From Vagococcus acidifermentans (GTDB taxonomy: Bacteria > Bacillota > Bacilli > Lactobacillales > Vagococcaceae), in contig NZ_NGKC01000002.1 of assembly GCF_003987655.1 (NCBI RefSeq), forward strand, positions 1 through 64,000: a stretch of 64,000 nt of DNA. The letters run 5' to 3'. A model generated the notes under the pieces. That model ran no database searches, was not told where the DNA came from, and was given only the letters and a program-made list of their open reading frames with translations. Shown here one piece after another: positions 35,602 through 44,476 of this stretch. The position numbers and the translations under genes are program-made. How positions within the stretch are numbered: position 1 is the first letter of the stretch; every line of letters begins with the position of its first letter.

Positions 35602-36129
35602 TTACGGTGTTTTTCGAAATATTTCTGTATAAGTTGTTTTCCCGGCTATGTTGGCAGAATGAATCAAACTGATTGACGTTATGACGGTTGAAAAACCGGT
35701 TGTTAAAAGGTCGCATGGTAATACAGCTTCTTCTGTTAGGACATGTCTGGCCAGAGTCACATGAGGGGTGAAGGCCGTCTTGTTTACCAGCAGTTCTCTT
35801 TGAACCAGCTGGGAAACCAAATGTGCCCTTAAACTATTTAATGTGTCATGTTCTGCTGTGCCCAGCCACCAAATATCCCCGCTTTTACGCTGGAAACGGC
35901 CGACATGGTCAAAGAGCAGTTTCATTGGTGAAAAATCTGTCTCAGCTATCACCTTTTTGACAGGGGACAGCTGCTGTTTGTCAATCTCTCCTAAAAAAAC
36001 GAGTGTCAGGTGAAATTGTTCCGGAGGGACAGGTGACACGCGGGTTGCGCGCTGGATGAGTCGCTGCTGCACCGTGTGAATTTTTTTACGGGTCTCTTGA
36101 TTAAACGTGATGGCGATAAATAAACGCAT
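35602..36129 (-). CDS. thpR: RNA 2',3'-cyclic phosphodiesterase (LigT/ThpR family)
   Basis: A 175-residue 2H phosphoesterase that opens 2',3'-cyclic phosphates at RNA ends. The two HxTL motifs are HLTLVFLG and HVTLAR. ATG 36129 (opening MRLFIAITF, the family start) is preferred over TTG 36153; GAGGAGT lies between the two. Confidence 0.9.
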   Translation of the reverse strand: MRLFIAITFNQETRKKIHTVQQRLIQRATRVSPVPPEQFHLTLVFLGEIDKQQLSPVKKVIAETDFSPMKLLFDHVGRFQRKSGDIWWLGTAEHDTLNSLRAHLVSQLVQRELLVNKTAFTPHVTLARHVLTEEAVLPCDLLTTGFSTVITSISLIHSANIAGKTTYTEIFRKTP

Positions 36130-36153
36130 GCTTTCACTCCTCGTCTGAGCCAA

Positions 36154-36946
36154 GTTATAACGGTTTATTCGGCTGCTTCTTATCCAGTAGTATAACAGAA
36201 TTTAGATAAACTGACAGTTAAATTGAATGGAGAGTAGCAGCATTCAGATTGCTGATCTGTTGCTTAATCCATATTCCGTGTCATTCGCAATTGCAATGGC
36301 TTCTTTCTCAGGTTTAACAGTTCGCTGGCTGGGCATATCATTCGTGACATCAGTGAAACAAGGTTTCCTTATAGTGGTACATAAAAATTATACGTTAAAA
36401 AAAAGATTTTGCAACAAACCATAAAAAAATTTTTTGGCAATAAAAAAAATATCGTGGACTTCTTCATGATTATTGCTGCTTCAGACAAGAAAAAGCTGCC
36501 ATTTACACGTAAAATGAGAGAACTCTCGTTATAAAGTGTGAAAACAGCGATAATTTTATCATCTGAACACCGCAAACTCACTAATGAACAGTCAAAAGTT
36601 TATTTAGAAAAAAATATCAAAAGATAATTTTTTCGATTCGATTCGGCGAAGTATGATGATTAATTCACGTGCTGTTACTATAAACTTCAAATGTAAAGGC
36701 AGTTAAATCCCCCGTTTTAAAATGAGAAAAAAAACTTGAAACATCTGTTTTGTTAGTTATTTATTAGATTTCTCCATAACGGATTGAAAGCGCTAAAATG
36801 ATTGTTTAAAATTTTTATATAAGGGTTTTCATTTGGTTATTGCAGCGGAATGAATATCGTATAAATAACATTTTGTTTTTGAACAATCAACGACAGATGT
36901 TTTTTAATAAATTAGTTATCCATTATTTTTATAAGGGGGGAACATC
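36154..36946. other. 793-base AT-rich region without a convincing gene
   Basis: Between thpR and kbl no ORF has a ribosome binding site. A 65-residue frame on the plus strand (36227-36424) and one of 70 on the minus strand have no recognisable domain and lack start signals. The right part holds the kbl promoter and cre site. Confidence 0.6.
36784..36812 (+). promoter_or_regulatory. kbl promoter with overlapping cre site
   Basis: TTGAAA (36784-36789), a 17-base spacer and TAAAAT (36807-36812) form a promoter. TGAAAGCGCTAAAA (36785-36798) closely matches the CcpA cre consensus TGAAAGCGNTTNCA and covers the -35 box, the position for catabolite repression. The leader to the kbl ATG would be about 130 bases. 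Confidence 0.65.
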
Positions 36947-38140
36947 ATGGCTTCAAAAAAACTGCAACAGTTTCTTCAGACAAATTTGGAAGATTTGGCA
37001 CAACGAGGTCTGCTGACAACAATTGATGTGATTGATGGGGGGAATGGTCCGGAAATCACCATTGACGGCAAAAAGCTCATTAATATGGCGTCAAATAATT
37101 ATTTGGGGTTTGCCGGCAGACAAGACATGATTGAGGCGGAAATCAATGCGGCGCAGACATACGGAGTTGGTGCGGGAGCTGTCCGGACGATTAACGGCAC
37201 ACTGGCGGTGCATCGTGAACTGGAACAAAAAATAGCCGAGTTCAAAGGGACCGAAGATGCCATTGCGTTTCAGTCCGGGTTTAACTGTAACATGGGCGCC
37301 ATTTCTGCTGTTATGAAAAAAGGGGACGCGATACTATCCGATGAATTGAATCACGCCTCCATTATCGACGGCTGCCGATTGTCAGGTGCGAAAATCATTC
37401 GCGTCAAACATCAGGATATGACAGATTTGGAAGCGAAGGCGAAAGAGGCAGTCGACAGCGGCTTGTATGACAAAATCATGTATATCACTGACGGCGTCTT
37501 TTCGATGGACGGCGATGTTGCACACATTCCGGAAATTGTGGCGATTGCCGAAAGATACAATCTGATTACGTACGTTGATGATGCGCACGGTTCTGGTGTG
37601 ATGGGTAAAGGTGCAGGGACGGTGAAACACTTTGGCATGCAGGATAAAATCGATTTTCAAATGGGGACGTTGTCTAAAGCAATCGGTGTTGTCGGCGGTT
37701 ACGTAGCGGGGTCAAAAGAATTGATTGCATGGATGAAATCGCAAGCGCGTCCGTTCTTATTTTCGACGTCGCTTACGCCGGGTGCAGCTGCAGCCAGTAT
37801 CAAAGCCATTGAATTGATGCAGGAGCATCCTGAATATGTCCAGCAGTTGTGGGAAAAAGCCGACTACTTCAAAACGGAATTGAAAAAAATCGGGTATGAC
37901 ATCGGTGTGTCAGAAACTCCGATTACGCCGGTGATCGTCGGTGACGAGAACTTGGCACAAACTTTTTCGAAGAAACTGATTGAAAATGGTGTTTACGCCA
38001 AGCCGATTGTTTTTCCGACAGTACCGTTAGGCACAGGGCGTGTGCGTAATATGCCGACGGCAGGTCACAGCAAGGAAATGCTGGATAGAGCAGTTGCTGT
38101 TTACGAAAAAGTCGGCAAAGATTTGGGGATTATTCATTAA
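36947..38140 (+). CDS. kbl: Glycine C-acetyltransferase (2-amino-3-ketobutyrate CoA ligase)
   Basis: A 397-residue PLP enzyme of the alpha-oxoamine synthase family. It splits 2-amino-3-ketobutyrate with CoA to glycine and acetyl-CoA. The PLP lysine is in [14 protein letters not shown]; other marks are NYLGFAGR, the substrate-binding [12 protein letters not shown] and [12 protein letters not shown]. It is followed by threonine dehydrogenase, which makes its substrate, so the pair converts threonine to glycine and acetyl-CoA. RBS AAGGGGGG precedes ATG 36947. Confidence 0.95.
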   Translation: MASKKLQQFLQTNLEDLAQRGLLTTIDVIDGGNGPEITIDGKKLINMASNNYLGFAGRQDMIEAEINAAQTYGVGAGAVRTINGTLAVHRELEQKIAEFKGTEDAIAFQSGFNCNMGAISAVMKKGDAILSDELNHASIIDGCRLSGAKIIRVKHQDMTDLEAKAKEAVDSGLYDKIMYITDGVFSMDGDVAHIPEIVAIAERYNLITYVDDAHGSGVMGKGAGTVKHFGMQDKIDFQMGTLSKAIGVVGGYVAGSKELIAWMKSQARPFLFSTSLTPGAAAASIKAIELMQEHPEYVQQLWEKADYFKTELKKIGYDIGVSETPITPVIVGDENLAQTFSKKLIENGVYAKPIVFPTVPLGTGRVRNMPTAGHSKEMLDRAVAVYEKVGKDLGIIH

Positions 38141-38167
38141 CAATAGTTAAGAAGGGAAGATAAGCAG

Positions 38168-39127
38168 ATGAAAAAAGTATTAGTTACCGGCTGTCTAGGT
38201 CAAATCGGTTCAGAATTGGTGGCACGTCTCAGAGAGGACCTTGGAATTGAAAATGTCATTGCTACAGATATTCGCCGGCCTGAAGGAGATCCGACAGTTG
38301 AAGGCGGTATGTTTGAAGTGCTGGATGTTATGGACCGTGAGGCGATGAATCACTTGGCACAGTCCTATGAAGTGGATACATTGATTCATTTGGCTGCTTT
38401 GCTGTCGGCAGTGGCAGAAGCAAAACCGCAAATGGGCTGGGAGCTGAACATGGGCGGCTTGGTCAATGCCCTCGAAGTTGCCAGAGAAAACAACCTGAAA
38501 TTCTTTACACCAAGCTCAATCGGTGCGTTTGGTCCAAACACACCGAAGGACAATACACCACAAGATACCATACAGCGCCCGACAACGATGTACGGAGTAA
38601 CTAAAGTAGCAGGTGAATTGTTGTGTGATTACTATTATACGAAGTTCGGCGTGGATACACGCGGTGTCCGCTTCCCGGGACTGATTTCCTATAAAACACT
38701 GCCGGGCGGGGGAACGACCGATTACGCAGTGGATATTTATTACGAGGCTATCAAAAACAAGACGTATGAGTGCTTTATCAAAGAAGGCACGGCGATGGAC
38801 ATGATGTACATGCCTGATGCCATTGACGCGATTGTCCAATTGATGAACGCAGACCCGGAGAAGCTGATTCACCGCAATGCATTTAATATATCGGCGATGT
38901 CGTTTGAACCGGAGGAAATAAAAAAATCGATTCAAAAAGTCATGCCGGAATTTACCATGTCCTACAATGTCGACCCGGTCCGTCAAGGCATCGCCGATTC
39001 CTGGCCGAATGCCATTGACTCCACCTGTGCAAAAGAAGAATGGGGCTTTGCGCCAAAATATGACTTGGACGCTATGACCAGGGACATGCTTGCCAAATTG
39101 ACAGAAAAACTCATGGCAACCATTTAA
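38168..39127 (+). CDS. tdh: L-threonine 3-dehydrogenase, SDR type
   Basis: A 319-residue NAD-dependent extended short-chain dehydrogenase. The NAD-binding loop is [13 protein letters not shown] and the catalytic pair YxxxK is YGVTKVAGE; the SSIGAFG segment supplies the catalytic serine/threonine. Such SDR-type threonine dehydrogenases, unlike zinc MDR types, oxidise threonine to 2-amino-3-ketobutyrate. It follows kbl by 27 bases in the same operon. Confidence 0.92.
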   Translation: MKKVLVTGCLGQIGSELVARLREDLGIENVIATDIRRPEGDPTVEGGMFEVLDVMDREAMNHLAQSYEVDTLIHLAALLSAVAEAKPQMGWELNMGGLVNALEVARENNLKFFTPSSIGAFGPNTPKDNTPQDTIQRPTTMYGVTKVAGELLCDYYYTKFGVDTRGVRFPGLISYKTLPGGGTTDYAVDIYYEAIKNKTYECFIKEGTAMDMMYMPDAIDAIVQLMNADPEKLIHRNAFNISAMSFEPEEIKKSIQKVMPEFTMSYNVDPVRQGIADSWPNAIDSTCAKEEWGFAPKYDLDAMTRDMLAKLTEKLMATI

Positions 39128-39160
39128 TCGCAGCAGCGCTTGTTTGACACACCATGTTTC

Positions 39161-39194
39161 AGCCAGCATCCGGAAAATACATCCGGATGCCGGC
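39161..39194 (+). terminator. Hairpin between tdh and the permease gene
   Basis: AGCCAGCATCCGGA/TCCGGATGCCGGCT, a 14-position stem with one mismatch, lacks a strong T-tract. It may stabilise the kbl-tdh mRNA or partly terminate it before the permease. Confidence 0.5.
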
Positions 39195-39273
39195 TGTGCT
39201 CTGTTTGTTGTAGGGAAAGATTGATAAAAGATGCGCTGAGCCGAAGTGTTTCACGCATACAAGGAGGAAAAAT

Positions 39274-40623
39274 ATGAGAGTCAGCGAAACAGACTCAGTC
39301 CGCCCCGCTGAGGGTGAATTAAAACGCACGATGACTTTTTTCCCTGCGTTATCTACGGTTATGGGAACTGTTATTGGTGCCGGGGTATTTTTTAAAGCAG
39401 CCAGTGTCGCCTCTGTGACAGGTTCCACCAGTTTGCACATGTTTTCATGGCTTCTGGGCGGTTTAATCAGTGTCTGTGCGGGATTGACCGCGGCTGAATT
39501 AGCTGCGGCTATACCTGAGACAGGCGGTATGCTCAGATATGTGGAGAGGGCATACGGAAAATTTGCCAGCTTTTTATTAGGCTGGGCGCAGGCGATTATT
39601 TATTTTCCGGCAAATGTCGCCGCCCTTTCGATTATTTTCGGTACCCAGTTCAAAAATTTATTCGGATTATCCGACACGATGATTGTACCAATTGCCATCG
39701 CTGCCGCGACATCAATTATGCTGCTGAATTTTTTAGGTTCCAAAGCAGGCGGCATGTTCCAGTCCATCACACTGGTCTGCAAACTGGTCCCACTTGCTTT
39801 GATTGTGGTTTTTGGATTGTTTCAGGAAGGACAGATAGAAGTCAGTCTGTTCCCGGTTCAGGCTGGTGCCGGAGTCGGCGGTTTTGCGCCAGCTCTAGGT
39901 GCGGGACTGCTGGCTACGATGTTTGCGTATGACGGCTGGATTCATGTCGGCAACATCGCCGGAGAATTGAAAAATCCCTCAAGAGATTTGCCGCGTGCCA
40001 TCGCTGGCGGTATTTTCGGTATCATGATTGTTTATTTACTCGTCAACTGGGCCTATTTAAGAACAATGGCGATTCCTGATTTGGCTGGCAATGAAAATGC
40101 CGCTATGGAAGTAGCACAGAAAATTTTCGGCGGCTTAGGCGGTCGGATCGTCACGATAGGTATTTTAGTTTCAGTTTACGGTACAATTAACGGCTACACG
40201 CTGACCGGTATGCGTCTGCCTTATGCGATGGGAATCAGCCGGCAGCTGCCATTTTCAGACAAACTGGCCAAACTTAACAGAAATAAAGTCCCTTACATTG
40301 CCGGCTTTCTGGAGCTTGGTATTGCCATCATCATGATGATGGTCGGCGGCTTTGATGTATTGACAGATATGCTGATATTTGTTATTTGGATTTTTTACAC
40401 CATGGTATTTGTGGCGGTAATTATTTTAAGAAAAACAGAACCGGACTTGCACCGTCCGTACAAAGTGCCTGTTTATCCTGTGATTCCTGCCATTGCAATT
40501 GTCGGTGGTGTATTCATTGTGATTATGACGTTAATCAATCAATTCCAACTGGCGATGATCGGCTTGATATTAACGGCGGTCGGCATTCCGTTTTATCTGT
40601 ATATGCAGAAAAAAATACAATAA
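39274..40623 (+). CDS. APC superfamily amino-acid permease
   Basis: A 449-residue transporter with twelve membrane helices. The first helix has the APC signature VMGTVIGAGVFFKAASVAS and later EIPETGGMLRYVERAYG-like sequence (residues about 70-90). It resembles the SteT-type serine/threonine exchangers. Placement after kbl-tdh suggests threonine uptake for catabolism, which is inference. RBS AAGGAGG lies nine bases upstream. Confidence 0.85.
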   Translation: MRVSETDSVRPAEGELKRTMTFFPALSTVMGTVIGAGVFFKAASVASVTGSTSLHMFSWLLGGLISVCAGLTAAELAAAIPETGGMLRYVERAYGKFASFLLGWAQAIIYFPANVAALSIIFGTQFKNLFGLSDTMIVPIAIAAATSIMLLNFLGSKAGGMFQSITLVCKLVPLALIVVFGLFQEGQIEVSLFPVQAGAGVGGFAPALGAGLLATMFAYDGWIHVGNIAGELKNPSRDLPRAIAGGIFGIMIVYLLVNWAYLRTMAIPDLAGNENAAMEVAQKIFGGLGGRIVTIGILVSVYGTINGYTLTGMRLPYAMGISRQLPFSDKLAKLNRNKVPYIAGFLELGIAIIMMMVGGFDVLTDMLIFVIWIFYTMVFVAVIILRKTEPDLHRPYKVPVYPVIPAIAIVGGVFIVIMTLINQFQLAMIGLILTAVGIPFYLYMQKKIQ

Positions 40624-40640
40624 TGTGTGAGGTACCCGGG

Positions 40641-40684
40641 CAGCCCAACATCTTTTCAGGTGTCGGGCTGTTGCTTTTTTTTTT
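40641..40684 (+). terminator. Terminator of the permease gene
   Basis: CAGCCC-A-ACA pairs with TGT-C-GGGCTG (one mismatch), followed by TTGC and ten T residues. Confidence 0.85.
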
Positions 40685-40705
40685 AAAAGTCAGGAAGTAA
40701 ATCCG

Positions 40706-40734
40706 TTGCAAAAAGCTGAAAGATATGATATAAA
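40706..40734 (+). promoter_or_regulatory. Promoter of the candidate structured RNA
   Basis: TTGCAA (40706-40711), a 17-base spacer and TATAAA (40729-40734). Transcription would begin near 40741, exactly where the outer RNA helix starts. Confidence 0.55.
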
Positions 40735-40740
40735 TATATT

Positions 40741-40986
40741 GTAAGGGGTTACATGAATTCCCTAATACCACTGAACGAACGATTCAGTGGAATAGTGAAC
40801 ACAGCCCATGATTGCTTATCACGGCTGGCAGAGAATTTTGTCGGGAGACAAGAGAGGAGAGGGAGTTTGAAAGATTCCTTACTAATTGAATATGGTCTAG
40901 CAAGCGTGTAAAGACAGCGATTGAGAAAACGAACGGCACTCAATCCATAGAGAATGAACTGAATGTCGACTTGCTAGACTATTTTT
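40741..40986 (+). ncRNA. Candidate multi-branched structured RNA, family not recognised
   Basis: No ORF with start signals, but strong folding potential. Outer helix P1 pairs 40741-40750 with 40873-40882 (10 bp with wobbles). P2 pairs 40756-40763 with 40860-40867 (8 bp). Inside lie three hairpins: CCACTGAA/TTCAGTGG (40768-40790), CAGCC/GGCTG (40802-40827) and TTGTC-GGGA-GACAA (40838-40851). A second module is closed by GTCTAGCAAG/CTTGCTAGAC (40895-40904 with 40970-40979, 10 bp), holds GATTGAG/CTCAATC and ends in TATTTTT like a terminator. I do not recognise T-box, tmRNA, 6S, RNase P, SRP or a known riboswitch. It lies between a terminator and nrdI. Confidence 0.55.
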
Positions 40987-41012
40987 GTGTCGGTAAAACA
41001 TATGTAAATATA

Positions 41013-41047
41013 AACTATCCGTTGAACTTTTACGGGTAGTTTTTTTG
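41013..41047 (+). terminator. Second terminator downstream of the candidate RNA
   Basis: AACTATCCGT/ACGGGTAGTT stem (10 bp with one wobble) followed by T residues. Confidence 0.85.
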
Positions 41048-41059
41048 TATGCTTGCGCA

Positions 41060-41112
41060 TAGACAGATGTTCATCAAACGCATATAATAAAAATAAATGA
41101 TAACCATTATCA
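41060..41112 (+). promoter_or_regulatory. nrdI promoter with Fur box
   Basis: TAGACA (41060-41065), 17 bases and TATAAT (41083-41088). TGATAACCATTATCA (41098-41112) matches the 7-1-7 Fur motif TGATAATNATTATCA with one change and lies just after the likely start of transcription, the place for iron-dependent repression. Confidence 0.7.
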
Positions 41113-41129
41113 ATTGGAAAAGGAGGTGA

Positions 41130-41234
41130 TTGCTGATAGTCACAAGTTATATCTTAAAAGATGCAGAGCTCAGTTCGTCAGGTAAAAAGAGAAGGACTGT
41201 TAAAATAATATATATAAATGGGGAATCATTATGA
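41130..41234 (+). CDS. Possible 34-codon leader ORF upstream of nrdI
   Basis: A GGAGGTGAT-centred sequence fully complementary to the 3' end of 16S rRNA (41118-41130) is followed not by ATG but by TTG (41130) and CTG (41133) in one frame. That frame encodes about 34 residues and stops at TGA 41232-41234, overlapping the nrdI ATG. An alternative frame from ATT/GTG gives only about 18 codons. It may be a leader peptide coupled to nrdI or a degenerate gene; the product resembles nothing I know. Confidence 0.35.
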   Translation: MLIVTSYILKDAELSSSGKKRRTVKIIYINGESL

Positions 41235-41581
41235 AAATAGTTTATGACAGCCGGACAGGCTTAGGAAAACAATTTGCACAAGGTTTGGGGTATTCCTGTC
41301 AGAGTGTGGATGAAACGCTGGATACAATGTGTATTTTGGTCACTCGCAATGTCGGATTGGGAAAAATTCCCAAAACGACGAAACAGTTTATTAAGGATTA
41401 TTCTCATTTGATAAAAGGCATCGTTGTCAACGGGAATAAACGCTACGGCAGGTTTTATTGCGGAGCGGGGAAACAAATCGAAGCTGAATACGGTTTGTCC
41501 GTCATTCGCCGGATTGAGGGCAGTGGGACACCAGCCGATGCCCTGTTTGTCAAAGAGTTTATAAAAAAGGTTGCTGAATGA
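41231..41581 (+). CDS. nrdI: NrdI flavodoxin-like protein
   Basis: A 116-residue NrdI. The FMN phosphate loop is YDSRTGLGKQF and later blocks GNKRYGRFYCGAG and FELxGT-like RIEGSGTPAD fit the family. NrdI delivers oxidant to assemble the di-manganese-tyrosyl cofactor of class Ib ribonucleotide reductase NrdF, hence its iron-starvation control by Fur. nrdE, nrdF and nrdH are not beside it here, which is unusual. Confidence 0.85.
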   Translation: MKIVYDSRTGLGKQFAQGLGYSCQSVDETLDTMCILVTRNVGLGKIPKTTKQFIKDYSHLIKGIVVNGNKRYGRFYCGAGKQIEAEYGLSVIRRIEGSGTPADALFVKEFIKKVAE

Positions 41582-41617
41582 AGCCCATCAAACGTTTGGC
41601 GGTTTGTGATAATAGAT

Positions 41618-41659
41618 AAAAAACTGCGCAGCAATCATTCTTTGCTGCGCAGTTTTTTT
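41618..41659. terminator. Bidirectional terminator between nrdI and the Y-family polymerase
   Basis: AAAAAACTGCGCAGCAA/TTGCTGCGCAGTTTTTT, a perfect 17-bp stem between convergent genes. Confidence 0.92.
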
Positions 41660-41683
41660 GTCGGGGAGGGCGTGCTCAAGCAT

Positions 41684-42976
41684 TTATTCCAAGCCGTCGT
41701 TGCCGCCGGCATGTCCGCCGACAAGGGAACTTCTGGCAATGGCAGTCGCTCCATCTTCCAGACTGCTGGCATGGAAAATAGATTTGAAGCCGTATTTACT
41801 TCGCACAAAATCAACCGCTTTGTCGAGGTTGCCGCTGGTGATTTGCGCTTGGGCATCTTCAAATAAATCCAACTGAATATTTTCAGTGTAAACCAATTTT
41901 GAATATGCGATGGCAATATTTCTGACAGCTTCACCTCGGTAACGTTTGCGAAATAGCGTCAGACATTGCTGGACGAGTTTTTTTGAGTGGTTTGTCTGCG
42001 GGATTTGCATTTGGAGCGAAAAACCACGTTCGCTTTCACCACGGGAGAATCCGATACTGAGACTGACACACCGCGTTTGACAGCCGTGCCTGCGGATACG
42101 GGTCGCGACTTGTTCAGCCATTTCCCGGATGACAATCTCGATTTCCCGCTGGGATGTGTAATCTTTCATCAGTACTTGCGAATTGCCGTAAGATTTTTCC
42201 AGCGGCTTGCATGGTTCATTTAATTTGGCGCGGTCGATTCCCCATGAATTGGCATACAGTTGTGTGCCAATCACGCCAAGCCGTTCGCTTAAGCGATAGT
42301 AGTCATAATGCGCCAAGTCATAAACGGATTCTATACCCATCATATTCAGGCGGCGTTTAGTCCGCTGACCGATTCCCCACATATCTGCCAAGTCGTTAAT
42401 TTTCCAGACAGTTTCCGGTACTTTTTCATAACGCCACTCTGCAATCATATCCGGACTGTTTTTTGCGGCGTTATCCAGTGCAAGTTTTGCCAGCAGCGGA
42501 TTGTCGCCGATACCGATGGTACAATACAAGCCGGTTTCAGTTTGCACATCTTCCTGAATTTTTTGGGCCAGCTGATAAGGTGTTTTGCCGAACAGTGTCA
42601 GACTGCCGGTTATATCCAAAAAACTCTCATCAATAGAATAGATATGTAAAAATTCATCCGGGACGTAGCGCCTGTAAATATTGTTGATCAGCAAATTCCT
42701 GTCGATATAAACAGTCATGCGCGGCGGTACAATCACCAAATCCGGGTGTTCCGGCACATCGTATTTCCGCGTGACATTGCTTACCCCCAAGTGTTGTTTG
42801 GCGGCTGGGGAAGAAGCCAGTACCAGACCTCCCGTGTTGTCGGCATGACTCATGACGACCAGCATCGTTCTAAGCGGATGCAAGCCGCGGTCAACACATT
42901 CAACAGACGCATAAAATGATTTTAAATCAATGCATAAAATATCGCGGCGCGGTTCAAGCGCGTAATCAAAGCTCAA
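41684..42976 (-). CDS. Y-family DNA polymerase (UmuC/UvrX-like)
   Basis: A 430-residue translesion polymerase. Catalytic acidic residues lie in ILCIDLKSFYASVEC and YSIDESFLDIT; the helix-hairpin-helix region is DMWGIGQRTKRRL and the little-finger domain follows. Like Bacillus UvrX/YqjW it should be SOS-induced: a LexA box adjoins its promoter. TTG 42976 after AGAAGGTG gives the opening MSFDYALEPRRDILCID, as in the family; GTG 42985 is too close to the ribosome binding site. Confidence 0.9.
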   Translation of the reverse strand: MSFDYALEPRRDILCIDLKSFYASVECVDRGLHPLRTMLVVMSHADNTGGLVLASSPAAKQHLGVSNVTRKYDVPEHPDLVIVPPRMTVYIDRNLLINNIYRRYVPDEFLHIYSIDESFLDITGSLTLFGKTPYQLAQKIQEDVQTETGLYCTIGIGDNPLLAKLALDNAAKNSPDMIAEWRYEKVPETVWKINDLADMWGIGQRTKRRLNMMGIESVYDLAHYDYYRLSERLGVIGTQLYANSWGIDRAKLNEPCKPLEKSYGNSQVLMKDYTSQREIEIVIREMAEQVATRIRRHGCQTRCVSLSIGFSRGESERGFSLQMQIPQTNHSKKLVQQCLTLFRKRYRGEAVRNIAIAYSKLVYTENIQLDLFEDAQAQITSGNLDKAVDFVRSKYGFKSIFHASSLEDGATAIARSSLVGGHAGGNDGLE

Positions 42977-43062
42977 TGAGTTCACCTTCTTTCACGCTGT
43001 TTATGCAGCGAGTCATCGGCTGAGATGCTTCTTCACTAATTTTTTGTAATGCCTTCAGACAT

Positions 43063-43082
43063 ATTATACAAACATATGTTCG
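43063..43082 (-). promoter_or_regulatory. LexA (SOS) box abutting the -10 box of the Y-family polymerase
   Basis: On the minus strand CGAACATATGTTTG (43082-43069) matches the Gram-positive LexA box CGAACRNRYGTTYG. It directly adjoins TATAAT (43068-43063), so LexA would block the promoter until DNA damage. Confidence 0.85.
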
Positions 43083-43296
43083 ATTTGTAAATGATGGAGT
43101 GAGGTTTGAAGGGAAATGAACAGCCGGTGATAAAGACATCAAGCACAAGAGTAGCACGTTGAACCATGGTTGTCGGGACTTAAGAAGCAGAAAAACTGTG
43201 TACAGTAAAAAAATTAAATTGGGATTCAGGTACCATATAAACAAGTTCCGTCGCAGGTAAAGGCCACAAAAAATGGAAGGTATCACATGAGAATGC

Positions 43297-44298
43297 TTAA
43301 ATCAGTTGGCTGTTTGCCGATTTCGACGGGGAGACAATACTGGTTTTCACCGGGCAAACTAGAGGATTGCTGCTGATCCTGCAAAGAGCCTTTTGCCATG
43401 TTTGATAAAAATCAGTTGGTGTCATGTGGTATTTTTCTTTGAATTTCCGGCAAAAGTATGATGTATCGCAAAATCCCCATTTGTATGCAAGGTCGGTTAT
43501 ATTCAACGAAGAGGTAAGTAAATCTTCTGCAGCCCTTTCCAAACGCAGCTCGTTGAGAAATTGACTGAATGAGCATTTGGCACTTTCAAATAGTTTTTGA
43601 ATGGTTCTGGTGGAAATACTGAAATGTCTGGCGATTTCCGGTAAACATAAATCGGGATTCGTTAAATTTTTGGCAATAAAGTGTTGGATAGCTGCCAAAT
43701 CAGGTTTATGTACACGTGAGGAAGCCGTAGTTTTTTGTCCAAGCCAATAATAAATCATGTCAAGGTAATTTTTAAATAGCTGTTCCCTGACATTGGCTGA
43801 TTCGCTTAACAATTCTTTTTCCATGGTGAATGTATGTTCATGAATGATTTTCCCAAATCCGTGCTCGCATTGCAGCAGCAGTTGACTAGGAAGATGTTGC
43901 AGGAAGTGTTCGTTAACCAGTGTGACGGGGACAAAGAAATTGATTCCTTTCCCGCGTGTCTCCCGCCTGAACACCGACCAGCGGCCTAACTCGAAAATCA
44001 GGCAGTGATTACTGCAGAGTTTGATTTTTTTTCCGCGGTATTGATGTTGTTCGACACCGGATTTAATAAAGCGGAAGGCGATAATTTTATGCTGGTTATT
44101 TCTATTTTCAAAAATTCCGGTGGATGGTCCGATGTCACTGTAAGTCATCGTCAAGTCTCCTATCACGTGGACCCGTGAGCGGTGCATGCCACCATTGCCC
44201 GGACGCTGTTGTTCAATATTGAATCCGTAATGCTGGTGGGACAGATCTGCGATATAATCCGCTGAGTTAGTAAATTCTTTGGAAAAATTTTGTTTCAT
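43297..44298 (-). CDS. AraC family transcriptional regulator
   Basis: A 333-residue regulator with an N-terminal AraC-binding-like domain (about 15-190) and a C-terminal double helix-turn-helix (about 205-305: LPEIARHFSISTRTIQKLFE and ITDLAYKWGFCDTSYFCRKFKEKY). A polar tail of about 25 residues follows. It is divergent from the enoate-reductase-like gene, which it probably controls; the inducer is unknown. GGAGTGAAATAAA precedes ATG 44298. Confidence 0.87.
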   Translation of the reverse strand: MKQNFSKEFTNSADYIADLSHQHYGFNIEQQRPGNGGMHRSRVHVIGDLTMTYSDIGPSTGIFENRNNQHKIIAFRFIKSGVEQHQYRGKKIKLCSNHCLIFELGRWSVFRRETRGKGINFFVPVTLVNEHFLQHLPSQLLLQCEHGFGKIIHEHTFTMEKELLSESANVREQLFKNYLDMIYYWLGQKTTASSRVHKPDLAAIQHFIAKNLTNPDLCLPEIARHFSISTRTIQKLFESAKCSFSQFLNELRLERAAEDLLTSSLNITDLAYKWGFCDTSYFCRKFKEKYHMTPTDFYQTWQKALCRISSNPLVCPVKTSIVSPSKSANSQLI

Positions 44299-44476
44299 TT
44301 TATTTCACTCCAATGAAAATGCGTAAAAACAACAGACATTTAACGTATGATTTCAATCATTATGTGACAAGGGCAGGTATACTTTATGTGAGCAAGCTAG
44401 CTTGATACTTCTTGTGAATATTTTATCAAAAGAAGGCGACGATTTCAAAGAAAGCGTATACAAAAGGAGCGTTATC

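Noticed and set aside
36227-36424. 65-codon frame in the kbl upstream region
   Set aside because: No ribosome binding site, no recognisable domain, and an opposing frame of similar length; treated as chance.
40741-40986. T-box, tmRNA, 6S RNA or RNase P RNA as identity of the structured region
   Set aside because: The T-box TGGNACCGCG motif, the tmRNA tRNA-like end, and the RNase P and SRP core motifs are all absent; the branched fold is unlike the single long hairpin of 6S RNA.
42966-43286. 106-codon minus-strand frame upstream of the Y-family polymerase
   Set aside because: It runs through the LexA box, the -10 box and the polymerase start; no start signals of its own.
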